DNA of 64,000 nucleotides, taken from NCBI RefSeq assembly GCF_036231905.1, contig NZ_JAZARE010000006.1:62001-126000 (forward strand), in the 5' to 3' direction. The translations under genes and the position numbers were made by a program. Source of the DNA: CAMLIZ01 sp036231905. GTDB taxonomy: Bacteria; Pseudomonadota; Gammaproteobacteria; Burkholderiales; Burkholderiaceae_C. Below the pieces are notes generated by a model, which was given only the letters and a program-made list of their open reading frames with translations, had not been told where the DNA came from and ran no database searches. Positions 16,661 through 24,297 of this stretch are shown here, one piece after another; within the stretch, counting starts at the first letter, position 1, and each line of letters starts with the position of its first letter.

Positions 16661-17902
16661 TCAGTCCACCACGCGCCAGTGCACCCCATCGTCGCTGCGC
16701 AGGCAGGCGCCGTCGCGCGCCCCCGGCATCAGGCCCGGGCGGTCGGGCAGCAGCCAGCTCAGGCTGGCGGCATAGCCGAAGCGGCTGTCGTGCACCACGT
16801 CCAGGTCGGCCAGCTGGCAGGCCAGGGCCTGCGGCGGCAGGCCCTCGAAGCGCAGCGGCTGCACCGGCGGCAACTCGCCTGATTCCGGCAGCGGCGCCAC
16901 CGCCAGGTCACCCAGCGCGAGATGGCCCAGCCGGTGGCTGCCGCCGCGCGCCAAGAACCAGCGCCGCTGCTCGCGCCGCGCGGCGGCGCAGCCGGCGACC
17001 CAGCGCAGGTCGCTCGCCACGCGCGCGAGTTCCGGCGCCCGGCCCGGCACCCAGTGCGCCAGCACCAGGTCGGCATAGTCCGACGGCGCCGGCGCGCCCA
17101 GCAGCCACAGCGGGCTTTCCGGGCTGTAGTGCGCCAGCCCCAGGGGCGCACCCAGCAGCCAGTGGGCGCCCTGGGTGTCCTGCGCATGCGCCAGCCAGGC
17201 CTCGATGCCACGCACCTGCTGCTGCAAGGCGCCGGCCGACACGCCGATGGCCGGCGACACCGTCAGCGCCTCCGGCCCGCGATCACCCCCCACCCACCGC
17301 AGTGGCTTGAGCTCGAACTGCAGCAGCAGTGCATGGCCGAACTGTTCGTTGCCGGCCGCGTCGGTGTGGCGGCAGCGCATGCCGCACAGCCACACCTGGC
17401 CCTCATGTTCCCAGGCGTCGAACACCTGGGCATCGTGCACCGGCGCGGCTTCCACTGCGCGCTGGTCGTCCACCGCGAACACCCGCACGCACGCCCGCGG
17501 CCGGCCGTCGGTGCCGATGGCCGCATTGACGAAGAACAGCTGCAGCCCGCCGGCCGACAGCGACACCACGTCGGGGAAGGGTGCGTTCACCGGCCCGCTG
17601 GCCGCTGTCCAGCCATGGTGGGGGCGCACTTCCAGCGGACGGTGGCCCTCCACCAGCACCGCCAGGCGGTCGTGCCCGGCCCACCAGGGCAGCGGCTGCT
17701 CCGGCGCACTGTGCGCCACGCAGCGCGGCAGCCGGGCCTGCAGCGCAGGCTCCAGCGGCTGCGCCCGCCAGCGCTGCGCGCCGGCAGCGGGCGCGCCGGG
17801 CGGCCGCGGCACCGGTTGCAGCAGCAGCGCCTCGCCGGCGGCGCCGCGCAGCACCGGCTGGGCCACGGCCAGGAACAGGGGATCGATCTCGGTCGGGTTC
17901 AT
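16661..17902 (-). CDS. Unrecognised 413-residue protein
   Basis: No family recognised. The frame begins MNPTEIDPLFLAVAQPVL with an ATG at 17902, lacks a signal peptide or membrane helix, and is rich in Trp, His and short beta-like segments (WLLGAPLGLAHYS, RWFLARGGSHRLGHLALGDL, DDGVHWRVVD), which hints at a beta-propeller-like fold. It converges on the BLUF gene with 7 bases between the stops. Codon use is like that of its neighbours. Confidence 0.65.
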   Translation of the reverse strand: MNPTEIDPLFLAVAQPVLRGAAGEALLLQPVPRPPGAPAAGAQRWRAQPLEPALQARLPRCVAHSAPEQPLPWWAGHDRLAVLVEGHRPLEVRPHHGWTAASGPVNAPFPDVVSLSAGGLQLFFVNAAIGTDGRPRACVRVFAVDDQRAVEAAPVHDAQVFDAWEHEGQVWLCGMRCRHTDAAGNEQFGHALLLQFELKPLRWVGGDRGPEALTVSPAIGVSAGALQQQVRGIEAWLAHAQDTQGAHWLLGAPLGLAHYSPESPLWLLGAPAPSDYADLVLAHWVPGRAPELARVASDLRWVAGCAAARREQRRWFLARGGSHRLGHLALGDLAVAPLPESGELPPVQPLRFEGLPPQALACQLADLDVVHDSRFGYAASLSWLLPDRPGLMPGARDGACLRSDDGVHWRVVD

Positions 17903-17990
17903 CGCAGGACGTGCAAACGCCGCCCTGGCGTGGGCGGCGTGGTGGAACGGCGGGCCCGCAGGCCCGGCCGTGGTGGTCGGCTGCAGGGTG

Positions 17991-18299
17991 TCAGTGTGCC
18001 GGCGCGGGGTTCGGGCCACCCACGACGGCATTGAAGCCCGCCTCGCCGGCCTGGGAACCGAGCCAGTAGCCCACCGCGCCCGCGGCCGCGCCAATCACGA
18101 AACCGGCCACGTTGCCGAGCCCCGGCACGATGGTGCCGGACACGGTGCCCGCCGCCGCGCCGGCCGCCGCCGCGCCCAGCCAGCCACCCGCGACCTTGGC
18201 GGTCTGGCGCTCAGTGTTGGTCCAGTCGCCCGTCTGCAGGCTGGTGCGCGCCTCGCTGACGATCGACGCCCCATCGGTGCTGGGCACCGCGCGCAGCAC
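17991..18299 (-). pseudogene. Glycine-zipper protein, probable 3' fragment
   Basis: 102 codons from a GTG at 18299. The body reads TGDWTNTERQTAKVAGGWLG followed by two Gly/Ala-rich membrane-inserting segments (about 43-60 and 66-82) and ends in FNAVVGGPNPAPAH. The segment before the helices looks like the middle of a larger protein rather than an N-terminus, and an in-frame TAG lies just upstream. I read it as the truncated C-terminus of a bigger gene; an intact small membrane protein is possible. Confidence 0.5.
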
Positions 18300-18300
18300 C

Positions 18301-18500
18301 TATGGCATTCCGCAGCGCGGGCTCAACGGCGTGCCCAGCGAACTGTTCACCGACTCGCGCATCCGCATCAACCAGTACCTGCAGCCGCTGCAGTCCATTC
18401 CCGAGCGCTTCACCGTCACCGGCGCCCGCGCGGCCGACCCGGCAGCCTGGCTCGAAGCGGCTCGCGGCGCCAGCGGCCTCTGCGGGCCGATACGCGCTAC
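18301..18500 (+). pseudogene. Orphan coding fragment, head-to-head with the glycine-zipper fragment
   Basis: The plus-strand frame from 18301 reads YGIPQRGLNGVPSELFTD, then SRIRINQYLQPLQSIPERFT and ADPAAWLEAARG, which has the composition of real protein. It has no start codon, no ribosome site and no family I recognise. It begins exactly where the opposite-strand fragment ends, as at a rearrangement breakpoint. Confidence 0.4.
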
Positions 18501-19147
18501 CTTACGGGGGGCACCGCGGGCCGCCAAGCTGGGAACGCTCCCAGGCCGGAGCCGCCGTTCAGGGCGGCCAAGCAGCGCGCCACCACCTCAGGCGCGTCCA
18601 GCGCCGCCTCCCAGGCATCGGCCAGCGCCAGCACACCCTGGCGGGCGCTGCGCGACCACGATCCGCCCAGCGGATCCTGCGCATCGGCACGCAGCTTGGC
18701 GCAGTAGAGCGCACGCGCCGCCGGGTCCGTGCCCACCAGGCGCAGCAGCGGCTGCAGGGCGGCGTCGAAAGCGCTGGCCGACAAGGGCTCGCGGCCGCTG
18801 GGCTGCGCATGCCAGGCGCACAGGTATTCGATCGGGCCCAGGCTGCGCGCATGCCCATAACCCCCCTGCGGGCGCAGCGCCCCACCCCAGGCGGCCAGCC
18901 GGCCCGAGGGCAGGCGGCCGCTGCCCAGCGCATGCACCAGGGTCTGCGCCACCAGCGCCTGCACCGCCGGTTCGCCGTGGCGCTCGATGTGGCACAGCAG
19001 GTTCACGAAGGCCGGGTACAGCGCGTCGCCCAGGCCCTGGCACACCGTTTCCATCAGGGTGATGCGGTCCTGCGGCCGGGGCAGGGCCTCGCAGCCATCG
19101 ACCAGGGCCTGGGCGGCCGCCAGCCAGTCGGGCTGCGCTTTCAGCAC
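18497..19147 (-). CDS. Unrecognised 216-residue protein near sctRST
   Basis: No family recognised. From the GTG at 19147 it reads as an all-helical cytoplasmic protein (ITLMETVCQGLGDALYPAFV, ALYCAKLRADAQDPLGG, ALADAWEAALDAPEVVARCL) with no signal or membrane segment. It starts 16 bases after the stop of the 78-residue gene, in the same direction as sctTSR, so the two may form a unit. A copy of the TGGGAnCGnTCCCA element lies inside its last codons. A type III secretion accessory role is only a guess from position. Confidence 0.55.
   Translation of the reverse strand: MLKAQPDWLAAAQALVDGCEALPRPQDRITLMETVCQGLGDALYPAFVNLLCHIERHGEPAVQALVAQTLVHALGSGRLPSGRLAAWGGALRPQGGYGHARSLGPIEYLCAWHAQPSGREPLSASAFDAALQPLLRLVGTDPAARALYCAKLRADAQDPLGGSWSRSARQGVLALADAWEAALDAPEVVARCLAALNGGSGLGAFPAWRPAVPPVR
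18524..18543 (-). promoter_or_regulatory. Copy 3 of the TGGGAnCGnTCCCAGCT element
   Basis: On the minus strand this reads TGGGAGCGTTCCCAGCTTGG, the same orientation as the two copies at 19446 and 21290. It overlaps the 3' end of the unrecognised gene and lies about 225 bases before the glycine-zipper fragment, so its target may have been lost. Confidence 0.5.
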
Positions 19148-19163
19148 GGGCGCTCGGGCCTGC

Positions 19164-19400
19164 TCAGCCCGTGAGGTGGGACAGCACGCGCTGAGCGAGG
19201 GTGGCCACGTCCGCCGGGCCGGCGGGTGCGCCGCCCAGGGTGATGCGGGCGCCGGCGTCGGCACCACCCCCCAGGAACCAGGCTGCCGCATCGGCCTCCG
19301 CCCCGCCGCCGGCCGGCAAGCCCGCGCCCCCGTGGGGGCGCAGCTCCAGCTCGGTGCGCTGGGCGATCGACGGATGGAAGGACGCGGGTGGAAGGTTCAT
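19164..19400 (-). CDS. Unrecognised 78-residue protein
   Basis: Begins MNLPPASFHPSIAQRTELEL at the ATG 19400 and ends ADVATLAQRVLSHLTG, with a Gly/Ala-rich middle. No signal peptide, membrane helix or known family. It starts 46 bases downstream of a copy of the TGGGAnCGnTCCCA element and precedes the 216-residue gene. Its position behind sctT suggests a link to type III secretion, unproven. Confidence 0.45.
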   Translation of the reverse strand: MNLPPASFHPSIAQRTELELRPHGGAGLPAGGGAEADAAAWFLGGGADAGARITLGGAPAGPADVATLAQRVLSHLTG

Positions 19401-19445
19401 GGCAGCACTCGTTGCCATCTACTCTAGTGGCGCGCTGCGGGTTTG

Positions 19446-19464
19446 CCAGCTGGGATCGTTCCCA
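19446..19464 (-). promoter_or_regulatory. Copy 2 of the TGGGAnCGnTCCCAGCT element
   Basis: Minus-strand TGGGAACGATCCCAGCTGG, a near-perfect palindrome with centre CG followed by GCTGG. It lies 13 bases after the sctT stop and 45 bases before the 78-residue gene start, where a promoter is expected. Palindromes with a central CG resemble LacI-family operators; the binding protein is unknown. Confidence 0.6.
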
Positions 19465-19477
19465 TAAGGCGTCGCTG

Positions 19478-20278
19478 TCAGCCGCCGCCGAACAGCGCCT
19501 TCAGCGTGCGCAGCACCACCGCCGGCCGGGCGCTGATGTCGTCCACGATCAGTTGCACGAAGCTGCCCAGCGTCATCAGCAGCAGCACGTTGGCCGCCAG
19601 CACCTTCAGCGAAGCCGACAACGAGAACACATTGAGCTGCTGCGCATAGCGGTTCACCAGGCCGAGCACGCCGTCGATCAGGTACAGCACCACCAGCGCC
19701 GGCGCGCTGATCAGCATGCCCAGGGCCATGAGCCGCCCGAGCTCCGACTCGAACAGCACCACCCCGCCGGCTTTCAGCGGCGGCAGCCAGGCCGCCACCG
19801 GCCAGAGCGCATAGCTCTGCAACAGCGTGCCCACCAGCAAGAGAAAGCCACCGGAGAACATGAACACGAAGCTCGCCAGGCGCGACAGGAAGGCGCCGGT
19901 CAGCGGTGTCTGGTGGCCGGACAGCGGGTCCACCACCTGGGCCATGGAGGCGCCGGTTTTCATGTCGATCACCTGGCCGGCGATCTCGAAGGCCCAGAGC
20001 ACCGAGCCGAACAGCAGCCCGATCGCGCCGCCGAGAAAGGCCTCCTTGGCGAACAGGCGCATCCAGTCCACCGTGCGCAGCAGGCTCACGTCCACCACCG
20101 GCTGCATCGCCAGGGACAGCGCCGCCACCGCCAGGAAGATGGCGTTGCGCACCAGCGCTGGCACCAGGTCGCTGGTGAACAGCGGCAGCAGCAGGAAGGC
20201 CACCGCCACCCGGGTGGTCGACAGGCCCAGCAGCAAGGCCATGGACTGCCAGTGGTCGCTGGTGAACAAGCCTTCCAT
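19478..20278 (-). CDS. sctT: Type III secretion export-gate protein SctT
   Basis: 266-residue polytopic inner-membrane protein of the SctT/YscT/FliR family, the core of the export gate. It has six or more hydrophobic segments and the signature QVIDMKTGASMAQVVDPLSG followed by HQTPLTGAFL, which fits the virulence-type SctT better than flagellar FliR. The ATG at 20278 overlaps the sctS stop by one base (ATGA). The unit sctR-sctS-sctT is complete and in the usual order, but sctU and every other secretion gene are missing from the window. Confidence 0.88.
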   Translation of the reverse strand: MEGLFTSDHWQSMALLLGLSTTRVAVAFLLLPLFTSDLVPALVRNAIFLAVAALSLAMQPVVDVSLLRTVDWMRLFAKEAFLGGAIGLLFGSVLWAFEIAGQVIDMKTGASMAQVVDPLSGHQTPLTGAFLSRLASFVFMFSGGFLLLVGTLLQSYALWPVAAWLPPLKAGGVVLFESELGRLMALGMLISAPALVVLYLIDGVLGLVNRYAQQLNVFSLSASLKVLAANVLLLMTLGSFVQLIVDDISARPAVVLRTLKALFGGG

Positions 20279-20550
20279 CAGCGCTTGACCATGCCGGCAA
20301 AGCCGGTGAACACCCGGTCGGCAAACTGGTAGAGCCCGCCGCCCAGCATGGACGCGGTGAGGAAGATGGTGAGCACGATCGCAAAGAACTTCAGCGCGTA
20401 CTGCAGCGTCTGTTCCTGGATCTGCGTGGCCGCCTGCAGAAAAGCCACCACCAGGCCCACCACCGCCGCCACGATGATGGGCGGCGCGGACAGCAGCAGC
20501 ACGAACCACAGCGCCTGCTGGGTGAGCTGGAGGACTTCGCTGTTGAGCAT
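20278..20550 (-). CDS. sctS: Type III secretion export-gate protein SctS
   Basis: 90-residue protein with two transmembrane hairpin helices, the FliQ/SctS family. The conserved middle reads SAPPIIVAAVVGLVVAFLQA and TQIQEQTLQY. The second half (FAIVLTIFLTASMLGGGLYQ) resembles YscS/HrcS rather than FliQ. It lies between sctR (16 bases upstream) and sctT (overlapping). Membrane partner in the SctR5S4T1 gate. Confidence 0.9.
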   Translation of the reverse strand: MLNSEVLQLTQQALWFVLLLSAPPIIVAAVVGLVVAFLQAATQIQEQTLQYALKFFAIVLTIFLTASMLGGGLYQFADRVFTGFAGMVKR

Positions 20551-20566
20551 GCGACGAAGCTCGGGT

Positions 20567-21217
20567 TCAGTAAGTGAGCACCAGGCCGTGCGTGAGCTTG
20601 ACCCAGCCGTCCACCAGCACGAACAGCAGCAGCTTGAACGGCAGGCTCACGGTGGTGGGCGACAGCATCATCATGCCCATGGCCATCAGGATGTTGGAGA
20701 TCACCAGGTCGATCACCAGGAAGGGCAGGAAGATCAGAAAGCCGATCTGGAACGCGGTGGACAACTCGCTCACGGTGAACGCAGGCACGACGACGATGAA
20801 GTCGCGGTCGGTGAGCTGGCCGGCCTTTTCGGGCGTGAGTGTCTTCTGCGCCGTCTTCAGGAAGAAGGCGCGCTCACGCGGCGGGCTGTGCTTGATGAGG
20901 AATTCGCGCAGCGGCTCCTTGGCGGCGTCGGCCGCGCTCAGCATGGTCTTGGTGCTGCTGCCGATGTTGCTGATGCCCTCCACGCGGGTGGACATCTCCT
21001 GCCCCACCGGGAACATGACGTAGACGGTGAGCACCAGCGCCAGGCCGTTGAGCACCACGTTGGGCGGCACCTGCTGCAGCCCGAGCGCGTTGCGCAACAG
21101 GCTGAGCACGACCACGATCTTGGTGAAGGAGGTGACCATCACGGCCACAAACGGTGCCAGCGCCAGCAAGACGACGGTCACCAACGCCGAGGACGGCGAG
21201 AACTGGGTCAGGTCCAT
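20567..21217 (-). CDS. sctR: Type III secretion export-gate protein SctR
   Basis: 216-residue inner-membrane protein. TSFTKIVVVLSLLRNALGLQ, QVPPNVVLNGLALVLTVYVM and the C-terminal LPFKLLLFVLVDGWVKLTHG are signatures of SctR/YscR/HrcR. The final segment with DGW..LTHGLV separates it from flagellar FliP, which ends differently, and there is no cleaved FliP-type signal peptide. First gene of the sctRST unit; a repeated palindromic element lies 73 bases upstream. Confidence 0.92.
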   Translation of the reverse strand: MDLTQFSPSSALVTVVLLALAPFVAVMVTSFTKIVVVLSLLRNALGLQQVPPNVVLNGLALVLTVYVMFPVGQEMSTRVEGISNIGSSTKTMLSAADAAKEPLREFLIKHSPPRERAFFLKTAQKTLTPEKAGQLTDRDFIVVVPAFTVSELSTAFQIGFLIFLPFLVIDLVISNILMAMGMMMLSPTTVSLPFKLLLFVLVDGWVKLTHGLVLTY

Positions 21218-21289
21218 TCGCAGCAGGACCCGTGTGCTGGAGCCCTATTCCTGGAGGAGCGCCAGTGTGCCGCGGCCCTGGGAGTGCTA

Positions 21290-21308
21290 CCAGCTGGGAA
21301 CGATCCCA
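21290..21308 (-). promoter_or_regulatory. Copy 1 of the TGGGAnCGnTCCCAGCT element, upstream of sctR
   Basis: Minus-strand TGGGATCGTTCCCAGCTGG. It differs from copy 2 only by exchange of A and T on either side of the central CG. It lies 73 bases before the sctR ATG, between sctR and the divergently unrelated YeaQ-family gene, which points to control of the sctRST unit. Confidence 0.6.
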
Positions 21309-21332
21309 GGCGCACCCCCTAGGTCGACAGGG

Positions 21333-21608
21333 TCAGCGGTGGCGCAGCAGCGACTGGCGCAGCAGGTTGAAGGCGGTCAGCGCCACCAGCGCGCCCACCG
21401 TGGCCAGCACCAGGCCGCCAAAGTCAAAACGGTCGCTCACCGTGCCGCCGGCGCGCAGCCAGGGCGCGAGGAACCAGCCGGCGAGCGTGGCGCTCACCGG
21501 GCCGACGGTCAGATTGATGGCGGTGCCTTCGTGGCCGGGCTCGCTGAGCACACGGCTCATCAGCCAGCCGAGCAGGCCGCCGACGGCGAACCACAGCGCA
21601 ATGTTCAT
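21333..21608 (-). CDS. GlsB/YeaQ/YmgE-family membrane stress protein
   Basis: 91 residues with three hydrophobic segments and the family pattern FAVGGLLGWLMSRV near the N-terminus, then GPVSATLAGWFLAPWL and FGGLVLATVGALVAL. Small inner-membrane proteins of this family are general-stress associated; no biochemical role is established. It reads toward sctR, with 115 bases between its stop and the sctR start. ATG at 21608. Confidence 0.85.
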   Translation of the reverse strand: MNIALWFAVGGLLGWLMSRVLSEPGHEGTAINLTVGPVSATLAGWFLAPWLRAGGTVSDRFDFGGLVLATVGALVALTAFNLLRQSLLRHR

Positions 21609-21774
21609 GAGGGACTCACACCAAACAACAGGTGGCAGCTCATTAGAGCAATGGGCGTGCCACGGGTTCCAACGCAGCAGCCCTGCCGGGCGGCGTCACC
21701 GGAGGTGTGAAAACGCTACCGGAAGTGTCGGATGCGCGTGCAGGAATGACCGCCTCCTGCAGCGGTGCGGCCGC

Positions 21775-22980
21775 TCACCCGGGGTCGACCGCGAAACGCT
21801 CCACCACCTGGCCTTGGCGCATGCCGAACCAGGCGCCGTGCTGCAGCAGCACCGCCTCGCTCTGCGTGGGCCGCCACAGCACCATGTCGTCCGGCGCGAT
21901 CGCCACGCCGGCGCCCAGGTTCATCATCTGCTGGTTGGACGACAGCCCGTACAGCGGGTTGCTGGCCAGCCCGCTTGGCCACACCGGCCGGGCCATCAGG
22001 CGCCCGCCGTAGAGAAACACCGACTGCTGTCGCCCCGGCCACCAGCGCGCCACCCGGCGCGACAGCGCCGCCACGAACGGAATGTCCAGCCGGGGCAGGA
22101 CCTTGAGCACCGGGGTGGCCAGCAGCACCGCCGGCTGCAGGGCCTGGAGGGTGGGCACATCGAAATCGGTGGGCTTGACCAGCGCGGAGCCCACCGACAG
22201 GTCGTTGAGCGGCGTGTCCGCACCGTGCAACGGGAGCGTGCCGCTGCCCGCGCCGTTGAAACACAGGCTGTCGTGCCAGAGCTCGGGATGGCGTTCGCGC
22301 GCCCATTGCTGGAAGCGCCGGTAGCGCGCGTTGGCCACCGCCACCGCGCGCGCCGGCGTGGTCCAGCGCGGCGCCTGCACCGCATGCGAGTCGTAGCCCA
22401 TGAAACCGGCCCAGCGCAGGTGCTGCGGGTCCGCCGCCAGCAGCGCGAACACCGGCGCCAGCGCCTGGGGATCGGCCACGCCGCCGCGGCACAGGCCGAC
22501 GTCGATCTCCACGCTCACCTGCAGGCGGATGCCCAGCGTGCGGGCGAGGTCGCGGTATTGCGCCAGGCGCTCGGGCGTGTCCACCAGCCAGCGCAGCTGC
22601 TGCGCGGGGTCGAAGGTGCCCCGGGCGGGCAGGTGTTCGTAGAAGCTCCAGGCGGCGGCCGCCGGCAGCGGCTTGCCGAGCAACAGGTCGAATTCCGGCG
22701 CCTGCACGGCGCAGTGGTTGAGGAAGGGCCGGTGGAAGACCATCAGCCCCCGCGCGCCCAGGCGCTGCGCCAGCTGCCGCAGCAGCGGCACGGAGGGCAG
22801 CGACTTCTGCACCAGGCGCAGCCGCGCATGCGCCGGCACGCCCTGCGTCAGGCGCTCGGCATTGACCTCCAGCCGGTCCAGGTCGATCACCACCGCCGGC
22901 TCACCCACGCCGGCGCGGCGCAGGCCCGCGCGCACCTGGTCGTACCAGGCCTGTTCACGCAATTGCTCGGTCAGGCCCAT
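21775..22980 (-). CDS. Alanine racemase-fold PLP enzyme (D-threonine aldolase/D-serine dehydratase-like)
   Basis: 401 residues. The N-terminal alanine-racemase barrel begins with EPAVVIDLDRLEVNAERL; RLVQKSLPS (about 55-63) carries the Lys expected to bind PLP, and VEIDVGLCRGG and GYDSHAVQ follow the DSD1-type pattern. The C-terminal domain has DMVLWRPTQSEAVLLQHG with the metal-binding type His of D-threonine aldolases, though not in textbook form. The substrate is probably a D-3-hydroxyamino acid. It lies 6 bases after the MFS gene and shares its transcript. Confidence 0.78.
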   Translation of the reverse strand: MGLTEQLREQAWYDQVRAGLRRAGVGEPAVVIDLDRLEVNAERLTQGVPAHARLRLVQKSLPSVPLLRQLAQRLGARGLMVFHRPFLNHCAVQAPEFDLLLGKPLPAAAAWSFYEHLPARGTFDPAQQLRWLVDTPERLAQYRDLARTLGIRLQVSVEIDVGLCRGGVADPQALAPVFALLAADPQHLRWAGFMGYDSHAVQAPRWTTPARAVAVANARYRRFQQWARERHPELWHDSLCFNGAGSGTLPLHGADTPLNDLSVGSALVKPTDFDVPTLQALQPAVLLATPVLKVLPRLDIPFVAALSRRVARWWPGRQQSVFLYGGRLMARPVWPSGLASNPLYGLSSNQQMMNLGAGVAIAPDDMVLWRPTQSEAVLLQHGAWFGMRQGQVVERFAVDPG

Positions 22981-22986
22981 GGCGAA

Positions 22987-24297
22987 TCAGTAGCGCAGCA
23001 GGCGCGCCACCACCGCCAGCAGGGCGGCGGCCAGGCCGCACACCACCACCGCGGCCAGCACCCCGGCGGGGCTGCCTTCGGCACCGCGCCCGATGATCCC
23101 GGCCACCACCAGCGGGCCGGCACCGCCGCCCACCATGGTGGTCAGGCCGTTGTAGATGCCGGCGCACGGCCCCACCACGGCCGGTGGGAACAGGCGCTGC
23201 ACCAGCGAGAACTCGGCCGCCGAAAACGCGCTGATGCAGAACACCGCCACGGTGAAAGCCGCCACGCTGGCCGCCACGCCCGGCGCGGTGAGCGCGAGCC
23301 AGATCGCCGCGCCCCCGCCCACAAAGCCGAACGCTGCCACCAGCGCACGCCGGTTGAAGCGGTCCCCCAAGGTGGACCACAGCGCCAGGCCCACCACACC
23401 CGCCACGTAGGGCAGGCTGGTCGCATACACCAGCTGTTCGTAGGGCAGGCCCTTGGCGGTGACGAAGTAGGTGGGCAGCCAGAGCGACAGGCCCACCGAC
23501 ACCACGTTGTACAGGGTGCCGCAGGCCAGCATCAGCAGCACGCCGGGCCGCGCCATGGTGCGGGCCACCGTGCGCCAGCCGGGCGCGGCGGCCTGTGCCT
23601 CGGCGGCGTTGCCACGCTCGATGTAGGCGGCTTCTTCGGCCGAGATGCGCGGATGGCGCTCCGGCGTGTCATGCACATGGCGCCACACCAGCGGCAGCGA
23701 CACCAGCGGCCCCGCCAGCGCCAGCACCAGGAAGCCGCGTGTCCAGCCGAAGCTGTGCATCAGCGGGATCAGCAGCACCGGCGCCAGGCACACCGCCAGC
23801 AGCAGCCCGCCCATCCACACGCTGTTGGCGCGCGCCCGCTCACCGGGCGGGAACCAGCGCTTGGTGAGCATGTTCATCATCGGGAAGTGCACACCTTCGG
23901 ACAGGCCGAGCAGCACCCGGGTGGCGAGCAAGGCGGTGAGCGAGGCCGACAGCAGCGCACCCATCGCGGTGAACAGCGACCACAGCAGCACCACCGCCAT
24001 CAGGCTCACGCGCGGCCCCAGCCGCGCGGCCAGCGGAGAGAGGAACAGGTTGGCCAGCCCGTAGCCCACGTAGAACACCGTGAGCAGCTGGCCGCCCTGC
24101 ACGCGCGTCTGCTCCACGCTCCAGCCATACTGCTGGGCGATCAAGGGCAGCGCCAGGCTGACGTTCATGCGGTCCAGGTAGCCCACGAACAGCGTCACCA
24201 TCAGCGTCAACGCCACACGCCAGCGGATGTTGTAGCTATCGCTATAATTTGCCGACCGCGCTGCCGCCGCCTGCGCCCACCCTGCCTCACCCTGCAT
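22987..24297 (-). CDS. MFS transporter (ACS/anion:cation symporter type)
   Basis: 436 residues with twelve predicted helices. TM1 has VGYLDRMNVSLALPLIAQQY, and the loop after TM2 and TM4 shows the ACS-family patterns (LGLSEGVHFPMMNMLTKRWF). Carboxylates or amino acids are typical substrates. The ATG at 24297 overlaps the tetR start and places an operator inside codons 18-22; a GTG at 24216 just before TM1 may be the true start. Cotranscribed with the PLP enzyme, which hints that the enzyme's substrate is what is imported. Confidence 0.85.
   Translation of the reverse strand: MQGEAGWAQAAAARSANYSDSYNIRWRVALTLMVTLFVGYLDRMNVSLALPLIAQQYGWSVEQTRVQGGQLLTVFYVGYGLANLFLSPLAARLGPRVSLMAVVLLWSLFTAMGALLSASLTALLATRVLLGLSEGVHFPMMNMLTKRWFPPGERARANSVWMGGLLLAVCLAPVLLIPLMHSFGWTRGFLVLALAGPLVSLPLVWRHVHDTPERHPRISAEEAAYIERGNAAEAQAAAPGWRTVARTMARPGVLLMLACGTLYNVVSVGLSLWLPTYFVTAKGLPYEQLVYATSLPYVAGVVGLALWSTLGDRFNRRALVAAFGFVGGGAAIWLALTAPGVAASVAAFTVAVFCISAFSAAEFSLVQRLFPPAVVGPCAGIYNGLTTMVGGGAGPLVVAGIIGRGAEGSPAGVLAAVVVCGLAAALLAVVARLLRY
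24233..24244. promoter_or_regulatory. TetR-type operator with overlapping -10 box
   Basis: TAGCTATCGCTA (reverse complement TAGCGATAGCTA), an inverted repeat TAG-N6-CTA. It overlaps TATAAT at 24243-24248, a good -10 for the plus-strand tetR 48 bases ahead, though no -35 is evident. Two more sites of the same form lie at 27754 and 27771. Autoregulation by the neighbouring TetR is the natural reading. Confidence 0.6.

Noticed and set aside
19446..19464. Terminator of sctT
   Set aside because: The palindrome is short, has no T-run, and is repeated in the same orientation at promoter positions.
19478..21217. Flagellar fliP-fliQ-fliR
   Set aside because: The C-terminal segments, lack of a FliP-type signal peptide, and SctT-type signatures fit the non-flagellar family better.
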